The notes beneath the pieces were generated by a model, which did no database searches, was not told the DNA's origin, and saw only the letters and a list, made by a program, of their open reading frames with translations. 64,000 bases of DNA from Sphingomonas sp. CFBP 8760. GTDB taxonomy: Bacteria; Pseudomonadota; Alphaproteobacteria; Sphingomonadales; Sphingomonadaceae. The position numbers were made by a program, and so were the translations under genes. The stretch spans positions 124,001 to 188,000 of the forward strand of contig NZ_JACYUG010000001.1 in NCBI RefSeq assembly GCF_014841615.1, read 5' to 3'. This document shows positions 44,883-52,917 of the stretch, in pieces (within the stretch, counting starts at the first letter, position 1; every line of letters starts with the position of its first letter).

Positions 44883-45628
44883 GCGGTCACCTGCGCATAG
44901 CCCTCGCGCTCCAGTTCGTGCGCCAGTTCGGCGCCGCCGGACCGGACGATGCGGCCGTCCGCCAGCACATGGACGACATCGGGCTGCACGTAGTCGAGCA
45001 GGCGCTGGTAATGGGTGATGAGCAGCACCGCCTTGTCGGGCGCGCGCATGATACGGTTGATGCCGTCGCCGACGATGCGCAGCGCATCGATGTCGAGCCC
45101 GCTATCGGTTTCGTCGAGGATCGCGAACTTGGGGTTGACGATGCCCATCTGCACCATCTCGTTGCGCTTCTTCTCGCCGCCGGAGAAGCCGACATTGACC
45201 GGGCGCTTCAGCATCTCGGCATCCATGTCCAGCTTGCGCGCCTCCTCGCGCGCCAGCTTCAGGAACTCCGCGCCCGACAGCGGCTTTTCGTCGCGCTGCC
45301 CCCGCTGCGCGTTCAGCGCCTCGCGCAGGAACTGCACGTTGGACACGCCGGGAATCTCGACCGGATACTGGAAGCCCAGGAACACGCCGGCGGCGGCGCG
45401 CTGGTGCGGCTCCAGCTCCAGCAGGTCCTGCCCGTCGAACTCGATCGATCCGCCGGTCACCTCGTAACCGGGCCGTCCGCCCAGCACATAACCCAGCGTC
45501 GACTTGCCCGCGCCGTTCGGCCCCATGATCGCATGGATTTCGCCCGCGTTCACGGTGAGGGACAGGCCCTTCAGGATTTCCTTGCCGTCGATCTCGGCGT
45601 GGAGGTTTTCAATCTTGAGCATCGTCAT
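44879..45628 (-). CDS. sufC: Fe-S cluster assembly ATPase SufC
   Basis: SufC is the ABC-type ATPase of the SufBC2D scaffold. The 249-aa protein shows Walker A GPNGAGKST (residues 36-44), FLGFQYPVEIPGVS (Q-loop and SufC-specific insert), signature FSGGEKKRNEM and Walker B FAILDETDSGLD. The ATG at 45628 overlaps the stop of the DUF559 gene (ATGA); an ATG two codons later is also possible. It lacks membrane segments, as expected. Confidence 0.96.
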   Translation of the reverse strand: MTMLKIENLHAEIDGKEILKGLSLTVNAGEIHAIMGPNGAGKSTLGYVLGGRPGYEVTGGSIEFDGQDLLELEPHQRAAAGVFLGFQYPVEIPGVSNVQFLREALNAQRGQRDEKPLSGAEFLKLAREEARKLDMDAEMLKRPVNVGFSGGEKKRNEMVQMGIVNPKFAILDETDSGLDIDALRIVGDGINRIMRAPDKAVLLITHYQRLLDYVQPDVVHVLADGRIVRSGGAELAHELEREGYAQVTA

Positions 45629-46101
45629 CTCTCTAGCCCCTCCCCTTCAGGGGAGGGGTTGGGGTGGGGCGCCTGCCGCACGGGCAACGCATGCAATTCG
45701 GACAGCAGGTGCTGCAACACGCCTTCGACGTTCTGCATCACATCGGTGTTGGTGTAGCGGATCGTGCGATATCCAAGAGCCGCCAATTCAGCGTCGCGCT
45801 GCGCATCCATGGCCGCATCGAAATGTGTATGCCCGTCAATCTCGACTACCAGCCGGTGCTGCGGGCAGAGGAAGTCCGCGATGCGTGAGCCGATCGCCGC
45901 CTGACGTCGGAACTTGAAACCACCCAGTTGCGACCGCGACAGATGCGACCATAGCCGCTTTTCCGGTTCGGTCGGATCGCGACGCATCGCGGCGGCGTGA
46001 CCTTGCACGCTGGCGATGGCGTTCGCGGAAAGGCCCCACCCCCGGCCCCTCCCCTGAAGGGGAGGGGAGTTCAGGCGCTTCGCATCGTCCTGCGGCGTCA
46101 T
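45625..46101 (-). CDS. DUF559 (PD-(D/E)xK-type) endonuclease domain protein within the suf operon
   Basis: A 158-aa protein. Residues 36-135 form a DUF559 domain, related to very-short-patch-repair-type nucleases: [19 protein letters not shown], then [11 protein letters not shown] with E87/D89, and [13 protein letters not shown]76, E87 and D89 are candidate metal ligands. Its start overlaps the sufB stop and its stop overlaps the sufC start (ATGA both times). Residues 12-23 and 144-155 are encoded by two inverted REP-like palindromes, so those ends are unlike normal protein ([13 protein letters not shown] and [11 protein letters not shown]). A DNA function is known for the fold; a link to Fe-S biogenesis is not established. 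Confidence 0.82.
   Translation of the reverse strand: MTPQDDAKRLNSPPLQGRGRGWGLSANAIASVQGHAAAMRRDPTEPEKRLWSHLSRSQLGGFKFRRQAAIGSRIADFLCPQHRLVVEIDGHTHFDAAMDAQRDAELAALGYRTIRYTNTDVMQNVEGVLQHLLSELHALPVRQAPHPNPSPEGEGLER
45637..45670 (+). repeat. REP-like palindromic element, copy 1
   Basis: CCCCTCCCCT (45637-45646) and AGGGGAGGGG (45649-45658) form a perfect 10-bp stem with a two-base loop, followed by TTGGGGTGGGGC. It encodes the tail of the DUF559 protein. A nearly identical copy lies inverted at 46033-46067. Confidence 0.75.
46033..46067 (-). repeat. REP-like palindromic element, copy 2 (inverted)
   Basis: The same 10-bp stem with GA loop (46046-46055 and 46058-46067) is preceded by GCCCCACCCCCGG, so it is copy 1 in the opposite orientation with a few differences. 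It encodes residues 12-23 of the DUF559 protein. Together the copies bracket the domain. Confidence 0.75.
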
Positions 46102-47585
46102 CCCACCGAGCCTTCCAGCGAAATCCCCAACAGCTTCTGCGCCTCGACCGCGAATTCCATCGGCAGCTGCTTCAGCACCTCGCGCGCGAAGCCGTTGACG
46201 ATCAGGGCGACCGCCGCCTCCTGATCCAGCCCGCGCGACATCGCGTAGAACAACTGGTCCTCGCTGATCTTCGAGGTCGTCGCCTCGTGCTCGATCTGCG
46301 CCGAAGGATTGCGGATTTCGATATAGGGGATGGTGTGCGCGCCGCACTGGTCGCCCAGCAATAGGCTGTCGCACTGGGTGAAGTTGCGCACCCCCTCCGC
46401 GGTCGGGGCGACGCGCACCAGGCCGCGATAGGTGTTGTCGCTGCGCCCGGCCGAAATCCCCTTCGACACGATCGTCGACTTCGTGTTCTTGCCGAGGTGG
46501 ATCATCTTGGTGCCGGTATCGGCCTGCTGGCGGTTGTTGGTCACCGCGACCGAATAGAATTCGCCGACCGATCCATCGCCCGCCAGCACGCAGGACGGAT
46601 ATTTCCACGTGATCGCGCTGCCGGTTTCGACCTGCGTCCACGACACCTTGCTGTTTCGCCCCTGGCACAGCGCGCGCTTGGTGACGAAATTGTAGATGCC
46701 CCCGACGCCGTTCTCGTCGCCGGGATACCAGTTCTGAACGGTCGAATACTTGATCTCGGCATCGTCCAACACGACCAGTTCCACCACCGCGGCATGCAAC
46801 TGGTTCTCGTCGCGCATCGGCGCGGTGCAGCCCTCCAGATAGCTGACATAGCTGCCCTTGTCGGCGACGATCAGGGTCCGTTCGAACTGGCCGGTATTCT
46901 CCGCGTTGATGCGGAAATAGGTCGACAATTCCATCGGGCAGCGGACGCCCTCGGGAATATAGACGAACGTACCGTCCGAGAAGACCGCCGAGTTCAGGGT
47001 CGCAAAGTAATTATCCCGCTGCGGCACCACCTTGCCCAGCCACTTGCGGACCAGATCGGGATATTCCTTGATCGCCTCGCTGATCGAGCGGAAGATGACG
47101 CCGGCGGCCTCCAGTTCCTTGCGGAAGGTGGTGGCGACCGACACGCTGTCGAACACCGCGTCCACCGCGACGCGACGCTTGGGCTGGCCGTCCTCGTCCA
47201 GATCCTCGACGCCCGCGAGCATCTTCTGCTCGGCGATCGGGATACCCAGCTTCTCATAGACGCGCAGGATTTCCGGATCGACCTCGTCCAGCGAACCCAG
47301 CTTCGGCTTCGCCTTGGGCTCCGCATAATAATAGGCGTTCTGATAATCGATCGGCGGCACGTTCAGCTTCGACCAGTCGGGCGCGTCCATCGTCTGCCAC
47401 AGCCGGAACGCCTTCAGCCGCCAGTCGAGCATCCACGCCGGCTCGCCCTTCTTGGCGGAGATATAGCGGACGGTATCCTCGGACAGGCCCTTGGGCGCGA
47501 ATTCCTGTTCGATGTCCGAGGAGAAACCCCATTCATACGTCTTGGATACGGCGGCATAGGCTTCGGCGTTCTTGGTCGCCATCAT
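46098..47585 (-). CDS. sufB: Fe-S cluster assembly protein SufB
   Basis: SufB is the main scaffold on which SufBC2D builds clusters. The 495-aa protein has the SufB core with [52 protein letters not shown] and the C-terminal [21 protein letters not shown]. The catalytic-type cysteine and Glu residues of the core are retained. The start is placed at ATG 47585 with the tandem ATG at 47582; both overlap the regulator stop (ATGATG). Long in-frame upstream readings to 48194 are in the regulator gene and rejected. It overlaps DUF559 by ATGA. Confidence 0.96.
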   Translation of the reverse strand: MMATKNAEAYAAVSKTYEWGFSSDIEQEFAPKGLSEDTVRYISAKKGEPAWMLDWRLKAFRLWQTMDAPDWSKLNVPPIDYQNAYYYAEPKAKPKLGSLDEVDPEILRVYEKLGIPIAEQKMLAGVEDLDEDGQPKRRVAVDAVFDSVSVATTFRKELEAAGVIFRSISEAIKEYPDLVRKWLGKVVPQRDNYFATLNSAVFSDGTFVYIPEGVRCPMELSTYFRINAENTGQFERTLIVADKGSYVSYLEGCTAPMRDENQLHAAVVELVVLDDAEIKYSTVQNWYPGDENGVGGIYNFVTKRALCQGRNSKVSWTQVETGSAITWKYPSCVLAGDGSVGEFYSVAVTNNRQQADTGTKMIHLGKNTKSTIVSKGISAGRSDNTYRGLVRVAPTAEGVRNFTQCDSLLLGDQCGAHTIPYIEIRNPSAQIEHEATTSKISEDQLFYAMSRGLDQEAAVALIVNGFAREVLKQLPMEFAVEAQKLLGISLEGSVG

Positions 47586-48055
47586 GCAATCTCCACATCC
47601 GGCACATGGTCCGGTAATTTGGGGGCCGATAACTCGGAGGCCGTTGATTGGGGCGCCGACAACTGGGCGAGGCTGACCCCGGCCAGCGCCCCCCGCACCG
47701 CGCCGTTGACGACGCTCCAGTGCGGCTTGACCCGGCAGTTCCCCTCGATCGCGCAATCGTCGGCCCGGTGGTCGACGCACGCGGTCAGCGCGATCGGCCC
47801 CTCCACCGCCTCGACGATGTCGGCGAGGCTGATCGCCGCCGCCGGCCGTGCAAGACGGAAGCCGCCACCGGTGCCGCGCGTGCTTTCCAGCAGGCCGGCC
47901 GCGGACAGGCGGCTGACCAGTTTCTGCGCGGTCGGCAACGGCACGCCGGTTTCCTCCGCCAGCATCGTGGCGTTGCACCGCCCCGCCGACCCGCAACGGC
48001 GGGCGGCAGCGGACAGCATCACGACCGCGTAGTCGGCAAGGGAGGACAGGCGCAT
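47582..48055 (-). CDS. Rrf2 family transcriptional regulator (IscR/SufR-like) of the suf operon
   Basis: A 157-aa winged-helix regulator. The DNA-binding part (about 1-75) has [19 protein letters not shown] and [28 protein letters not shown]. The Fe-S binding cysteines are C93, C101 and C107 ([16 protein letters not shown]), which in this family ligate a cluster and sense Fe-S status. It is the first gene of the suf operon and overlaps sufB. A perfect 7-base inverted repeat 5 bases upstream of its start is a candidate autoregulatory site. The tail (after about 125) is Ser/Ala-rich and variable. Confidence 0.9.
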   Translation of the reverse strand: MRLSSLADYAVVMLSAAARRCGSAGRCNATMLAEETGVPLPTAQKLVSRLSAAGLLESTRGTGGGFRLARPAAAISLADIVEAVEGPIALTACVDHRADDCAIEGNCRVKPHWSVVNGAVRGALAGVSLAQLSAPQSTASELSAPKLPDHVPDVEIA

Positions 48056-48060
48056 AGGCT

Positions 48061-48083
48061 AATCGGACCAATTCATTCCGATT
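48061..48083. promoter_or_regulatory. Inverted repeat upstream of the suf regulator
   Basis: AATCGGA (48061-48067) and TCCGATT (48077-48083) are perfect inverted arms separated by 9 bases. They lie 5 bases upstream of the regulator start, in the 163-base divergent region with pyrD. The size and location suit an Rrf2/IscR-type operator; the exact transcription start is not known. Confidence 0.5.
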
Positions 48084-48218
48084 GGGCAGATGGTGCAGCG
48101 CGGGAGGCGAATCAACCGCTATCTTTGCAAACGACTCGCAGGGCGCGGGCGGGTGGCGTTCGAACGGACAGGCGATCCACCCTTCTCGTTTCACGCCGTA
48201 CAGGGCAGAGGGTCAATC

Positions 48219-49253
48219 ATGGCCTTCTACCACCCCGCCCTCTTCGCCCTCGACGCCGAACGCGCACATCTGCTGACCGTCAGGGCGCTGAAGGCGTGGG
48301 GCCGGATCGGTGCCCCGCTGGGCCGCGCGCCGGATGCGTTTCCCCGGCTGGCCAGCCGCGTGGCGGGTATCGACTTCGCCAACCCGGTCGGGCTGGCGGC
48401 GGGGGTGGACAAGAACGGCGAGGCGATCGCCGGGTTCTTCGGCCTCGGCTTCGGCGCGGTGGAGATCGGCACGCTGACGCCGCGCCCGCAGCCGGGCAAC
48501 CCGACGCCGCGCCTGTTCCGGCTGGTCGAGGACCGTGCGGTGGTGAACCGCTACGGCTTCAACAATGACGGGCTGACCACGGGACTCGCGCACGCCAAGG
48601 CCGCGAAACGAAGCGGCGTGCTGGGCATCAACGTCGGCGCCAACAAGGATTCCGCCGACCGCATCGGCGATTATGCTTTGGGCGTCGCGGGGGCCGCGCC
48701 GGTCGCGGATTACGTGACGATCAACATCAGCTCCCCCAACACGCCGGGCCTGCGCGACCTGCAATCGGGCGCGGCGCTGCGCGACCTGCTGGCCGCGTGC
48801 GCGCAGGCACGGGGCGATACGCCGTTGTTCCTGAAGGTCGCGCCCGATCTGGATGCCGCCGGGATCGATGATGTCGTGCGCGCCGCCGCCGACCACCGGG
48901 TCGATGCGATCATCATCGGCAACACCACGATCAGCCGCCCCGCGCTGCGCTCCGCCAACGGCGCGGAGACGGGCGGGCTGTCGGGCGCCCCGCTCGCCCC
49001 GCTCGCCCGCCAGCGGCTGGCCGATTTCCGCCGGGCGACGGGCGGCGCGATCACGCTGGTCGCCGTCGGCGGGATCGGCGACGCGGCCGAGGCCTATGCC
49101 CGCATCCGCGCCGGCGCCAGCCTGATCCAGTTCTATACCGCGCTGGTCTATGAAGGGCCGGGCCTGCCGGCACGGATGCTGCGCGACCTGGATGCGCTGC
49201 TGGCGCGCGACGGTTTCGCGCACATGGCCGAAGCGGTCGGAATCGACGCCTGA
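48219..49253 (+). CDS. pyrD: Dihydroorotate dehydrogenase (quinone), class 2
   Basis: PyrD oxidises dihydroorotate to orotate, passing electrons to quinone. The 344-aa protein has the N-terminal membrane-associating helices (HPALFALDAERAHLLTVRALKAW), a class 2 feature, then FANPVGLAAGVDKN, YVTINISSPNTPGLRDLQ with the catalytic Ser region, FLKVAPDLDAAGI and VAVGGIGDAAEA for FMN binding. The start ATG 48219 is preceded by GGGCAGAGGG. It begins a plus-strand group with ggt and the acyl-CoA ligase. Confidence 0.96.
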   Translation: MAFYHPALFALDAERAHLLTVRALKAWGRIGAPLGRAPDAFPRLASRVAGIDFANPVGLAAGVDKNGEAIAGFFGLGFGAVEIGTLTPRPQPGNPTPRLFRLVEDRAVVNRYGFNNDGLTTGLAHAKAAKRSGVLGINVGANKDSADRIGDYALGVAGAAPVADYVTINISSPNTPGLRDLQSGAALRDLLAACAQARGDTPLFLKVAPDLDAAGIDDVVRAAADHRVDAIIIGNTTISRPALRSANGAETGGLSGAPLAPLARQRLADFRRATGGAITLVAVGGIGDAAEAYARIRAGASLIQFYTALVYEGPGLPARMLRDLDALLARDGFAHMAEAVGIDA

Positions 49254-49293
49254 CGGCTTGCCCGTGGCGGCGGGGACGTTACGGTCTGCGATC

Positions 49294-51036
49294 ATGAAAA
49301 CGCTGCCCGCGCTGCTCGCGCTCCTCCTGCCCCTCGCACCGGCGACTGCCCGCGACACGGCACCGCGTCCGGACCAGGGCATGGTCAGCGCCGCCGATCC
49401 GCGCGCGGCGATGGCGGGGGTGGAAATCCTGCGCGCCGGCGGCAGCGCCACCGATGCCGCGATCGCGACGATGCTGGCGCTGGGTGTGGTCGAACCGCAG
49501 AACAGCGGCATCGGCGGCGGCAGCTTCTGGGTCAGCCATGCCGCCCGCGGCGCGAAGACGACGACGATCGACGCGCGCGAAGCCGCCCCCGCCGCCGCCA
49601 CCGCCGACTGGTTCTACGACGCGGCCGGCCGGCCGATGGATCATGCCGAAGCGGTGCCGGGCGGGCGCAGCGTCGGCGTGCCGGGCGCGCTGCGCGGCAT
49701 GGCGCTGGCGCATCGGCAGGCGGGCACGCTGCCCTGGGCGACGCTGTTCGGCCCGGCGATCCGGCTGGCGCGCGATGGCTTCACCGTGACGCCGCGCCTG
49801 GCCAACGGCATGGCCCGCTATGGCAAGCACGTCACGGCGGAGACGCGCGCGATCTACACGATGGCGGATGGCACGCCGGTGAAGCCGGACGTGACGATGC
49901 GCAACCCGGCGCAAGCCGCCCTGCTGGAACGGATCGCGAAGCTGGGGGCGGACAGCTTCTATGTCGGGCCGCAGGCCACGAAGATCGTCGCCACCGTCAA
50001 CGGCGCGGCGCGCAATCCGTCGAAGATGACCGCCGGTGATCTCGCCAGCTACGATGCCAAGGCTCGCCCGCCGGTGTGCGTGACGTACCGGGTCTATCGC
50101 ATCTGCGGGATGGGGCCGCCCTCGTCCGGGGGAATCACCGTGCTGATGATCCTGAAACAGCTCGAACGGTTCGACATGGCCGCGCTGGGCAAGGACGATG
50201 CGACCGCGTGGCACCTGTTCGCCGAATCCTCGCGTCTCGCCTATGCGGATCGCAACCTGTACATCGGCGATCCCGATTACGTCCGCGTGCCGGTGAAGGG
50301 GATGCTCGACGCGCGCTACCTCGCCTCCCGGTCGGCGCTGATCGCCCCTGACCGCACGATCGCGACCGTCGCCGCCGGCACCCCGCCCGGCGCCCCCCGG
50401 CGGCTGCCGGTACCGGCGTCCGAGGTCGCGGGAACCACCGATCTCGTCACGGCCGACCGGCACGGCAACGTCGTCGAGGTGACGACCACGATCGAGGGGT
50501 ATTTTGGATCGGGCCTGTCGGTGGACGGCATCCCGTTGAACAACGAACTGACCGATTTCGATACCGTGCCCGCCAGGGACAGCTATCTCGTCGCGAACCG
50601 GGTGGAGGGCGGCAAGCGGCCGCGCAGCTCGATGGCGCCGACGATCGTCTATAATCCGGACGGCAGCGTGCGGCTCGCGCTGGGGGCGGCGGGTGGCCCC
50701 ACCATCATCGCGCAGATCGCCAAGGCGCTGGTCGGCGTGCTCGACTGGAAGATGACCGCGCAGGACGCGATCGGCATGGGCCTGCTCTATGCGCCCGGCC
50801 CCGGCGCGACCGCCGAACAGGGCACCGCGCTGGAGGCGATGGTGCCTGCGTTGCAGGCGCTGGGCGAAACCGTGAAGGTCGCGCCGCTGGGGCTGAAGGC
50901 GAACGCGATCGAGCGCGTCGGCGGCCGCTGGGTCGGCGCCGCCGATCCCCGCAGCGAGGGCGTGGCGATCGGCGAGGACGGCCGCGTCACCAACATCAGG
51001 CGCGTCGGCAGCCTGCTGAGCAGACCACCGGAATAA
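49294..51036 (+). CDS. ggt: Gamma-glutamyltransferase
   Basis: This periplasmic enzyme transfers or hydrolyses the gamma-glutamyl group of glutathione and related peptides, self-cleaving into two subunits. The 580-aa precursor has a signal peptide (1-20, LLLPLAPATAR). The nucleophile T381 is in AGTTDLVTADRHGN, and cleavage before it would give the small subunit. Substrate-binding SGLSVDGIPLNNELTDFD and SSMAPTIV follow. NSGIGGGSFWV marks the large subunit. The start ATG 49294 begins the signal peptide; upstream in-frame residues overlap pyrD. It is followed 5 bases later by the ligase gene. Confidence 0.94.
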   Translation: MKTLPALLALLLPLAPATARDTAPRPDQGMVSAADPRAAMAGVEILRAGGSATDAAIATMLALGVVEPQNSGIGGGSFWVSHAARGAKTTTIDAREAAPAAATADWFYDAAGRPMDHAEAVPGGRSVGVPGALRGMALAHRQAGTLPWATLFGPAIRLARDGFTVTPRLANGMARYGKHVTAETRAIYTMADGTPVKPDVTMRNPAQAALLERIAKLGADSFYVGPQATKIVATVNGAARNPSKMTAGDLASYDAKARPPVCVTYRVYRICGMGPPSSGGITVLMILKQLERFDMAALGKDDATAWHLFAESSRLAYADRNLYIGDPDYVRVPVKGMLDARYLASRSALIAPDRTIATVAAGTPPGAPRRLPVPASEVAGTTDLVTADRHGNVVEVTTTIEGYFGSGLSVDGIPLNNELTDFDTVPARDSYLVANRVEGGKRPRSSMAPTIVYNPDGSVRLALGAAGGPTIIAQIAKALVGVLDWKMTAQDAIGMGLLYAPGPGATAEQGTALEAMVPALQALGETVKVAPLGLKANAIERVGGRWVGAADPRSEGVAIGEDGRVTNIRRVGSLLSRPPE

Positions 51037-51041
51037 CCACC

Positions 51042-52868
51042 ATGACAGGCGCAGGAAGCAATGCGCCGGGCGGAGAGAGAATGCGCAGGCTCGAACATTT
51101 CCCCAACCTCGTCACCATGTTCTTCACCCGCGCGCACGACCTTGGCGATGTGCCGTTCCTGTGGGCGAAGAAAGGTGGCGCGTGGCAATCCACCAGCTGG
51201 GCGGAGGCGGCGCGGCAGGTCGCCGCCCTCGCCACCGCGCTGACCGCGATCGGGCTGAAACGCGGCGACCGGGTGATGCTGGTATCGGAGAACCGGCCGG
51301 AATGGTGCATCGCCGATCTGGCGATCATGGCCGCGGGCTGCGTGACGGTGCCGACCTACACGACGAACACCGAACGCGATCACCTGCACATCCTCGAAAA
51401 CTCCGGCGCGTGCGCGATCATCGTATCGACCGACAAGCTGGCGCGCGTGCTGCTGCCCGCCGTGCTGCGATCGAACCAGGGGCAGACGGTGATCGGCATC
51501 GATGCGATCCGCGCCCCCGCCGCCAGCCTCGACGTGCATCAATGGGACCGGTTGATCGCCGACCACGCGACCGATCCCGCCACGGTGGCGGCGCGGGCGG
51601 ATTTCCGGCGCGACGACCTTGCCTGCATCATCTACACCAGCGGCACCGGCGGCGCGCCGCGTGGGGTGATGCAGCATCACGGCGCGATCCTGCACAATGT
51701 CGGCGGCTGCGTCGCGGTGATCGCGGAGGATTTCGGCTGGGGGGACGAGGTGTTCCTGTCGTTCCTGCCCCTGTCCCACGCCTATGAGCACAGCGGCGGC
51801 CAGTTCGTGCCGATCGGGCTGGGCGGCCAGATCTATTACGCCGAGGGTCTGGAGAAGCTGGCGGGCAATATCGAGGAGGTGAGGCCGACGATCATGTTCG
51901 TCGTCCCCCGCCTGTTCGAGGTGCTGCGGACGCGGATCAGCAAGACGATCGAGAAGCAGGGCGGTCTGCCGCAGAAGCTGCTCACGCGCGCGCTCGACAT
52001 CGGCGCGCGCCGGCACGAAGGGCGGTTGCGGCTGATCGACCGGCCGTCGCAATGGGCGGTGGACCTGCTGTTCAAGCCGAAGATCGGCCGTAAGTTCGGC
52101 GGGCGGCTGAAGGCGATGGTATCGGGCGGTGCGCCGCTCAACCCGGAGATCGGCGTGTTCTTCCAGTCGCTCGGCCTCACCTTCCTGCAGGGCTATGGCC
52201 AGACCGAGGCGGCACCCGTCATCTCCTGCAACCGGCCCGCCGCCGGCGTGAAGATGGACACGGTCGGCCCGCCGCTCGCCGATACCGAGGTGGTGATCGC
52301 CGCGGATGGCGAGATTCTTGTGCGCGGCGAGCTGGTGATGCACGGATACTGGCGCAACGAGGCGGAGACGGCGCGGGTGTTGCGGAGCGGCTGGCTGCAC
52401 ACCGGCGATATCGGCGAATTCGACGCGGCCGGCCGCCTGCGCATCACCGATCGCAAGAAAGACCTCATCATTAACGACAAGGGCGACAATGTCGCGCCCC
52501 AGAAGGTGGAGGGGATGCTGACCCTGCAACCCGAGATCGGGCAGGCGATGATCGCCGGCGACCGCCGCCCCTATATGGTGGCGCTGCTGGTGCCCGATCC
52601 CGACTGGACGCAGGAATGGTGTGCCAGGACCGGGCGCGGCTGCGACGCGAAGGCGCTGATGGACGACCTGGACTACCGCGCGGCACTGTCGGCGGCGGTG
52701 GAACGCGTGAACCGCGACCTGTCGGTGACCGAACGGGTCCGCCGCTTCATCCTGGCCGACGAACCCTTCACGATCGAGAACGAACAGCTGACGCCCAGCC
52801 TGAAGATCAGGCGTCACGTGATCCGGCAGATGTATGGCGAGCGACTGGAGGCGCTGTACAAGGGCTAG
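51042..52868 (+). CDS. AMP-dependent long-chain acyl-CoA synthetase/ligase
   Basis: A 608-aa adenylate-forming enzyme of the COG1022 (FAA1-like) group that activates fatty acids to acyl-CoA. The P-loop-like motif YTSGTGGAPRG is at 198-208 (Ala for the usual Lys/Pro pattern TxGxPKG), and LPLSHAYEHSGG follows. Then YGQTEAAPVIS is the adenylate motif, SGWLHTGDIGEFD the hinge region and ITDRKKDLIINDKGDNVAPQKVE-type C-terminal region begins at DRKKDLIIND. No membrane helix or signal is clear. It converges on the M16 peptidase across a strong palindromic terminator. Confidence 0.9.
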   Translation: MTGAGSNAPGGERMRRLEHFPNLVTMFFTRAHDLGDVPFLWAKKGGAWQSTSWAEAARQVAALATALTAIGLKRGDRVMLVSENRPEWCIADLAIMAAGCVTVPTYTTNTERDHLHILENSGACAIIVSTDKLARVLLPAVLRSNQGQTVIGIDAIRAPAASLDVHQWDRLIADHATDPATVAARADFRRDDLACIIYTSGTGGAPRGVMQHHGAILHNVGGCVAVIAEDFGWGDEVFLSFLPLSHAYEHSGGQFVPIGLGGQIYYAEGLEKLAGNIEEVRPTIMFVVPRLFEVLRTRISKTIEKQGGLPQKLLTRALDIGARRHEGRLRLIDRPSQWAVDLLFKPKIGRKFGGRLKAMVSGGAPLNPEIGVFFQSLGLTFLQGYGQTEAAPVISCNRPAAGVKMDTVGPPLADTEVVIAADGEILVRGELVMHGYWRNEAETARVLRSGWLHTGDIGEFDAAGRLRITDRKKDLIINDKGDNVAPQKVEGMLTLQPEIGQAMIAGDRRPYMVALLVPDPDWTQEWCARTGRGCDAKALMDDLDYRAALSAAVERVNRDLSVTERVRRFILADEPFTIENEQLTPSLKIRRHVIRQMYGERLEALYKG

Positions 52869-52881
52869 GCGGCCGGCGCCT

Positions 52882-52914
52882 GCTTCTCCCCTCCCCGCAA
52901 GAGAGGGGAGAAGC
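52882..52914. terminator. Bidirectional terminator (12-bp perfect stem)
   Basis: GCTTCTCCCCTC (52882-52893) and GAGGGGAGAAGC (52903-52914) are perfect 12-base arms with a 9-base loop. The hairpin lies between the convergent stops of the acyl-CoA ligase and M16 genes (14 and 4 bases away). Its left half resembles the REP-like suf elements in composition, but the loop differs. Confidence 0.75.
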
Positions 52915-52917
52915 TGG

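Noticed and set aside
45637-46067. Insertion sequence suggested by the two inverted palindromes
   Set aside because: No transposase or target-site duplication is visible; the palindromes are reported as REP-like repeats only.
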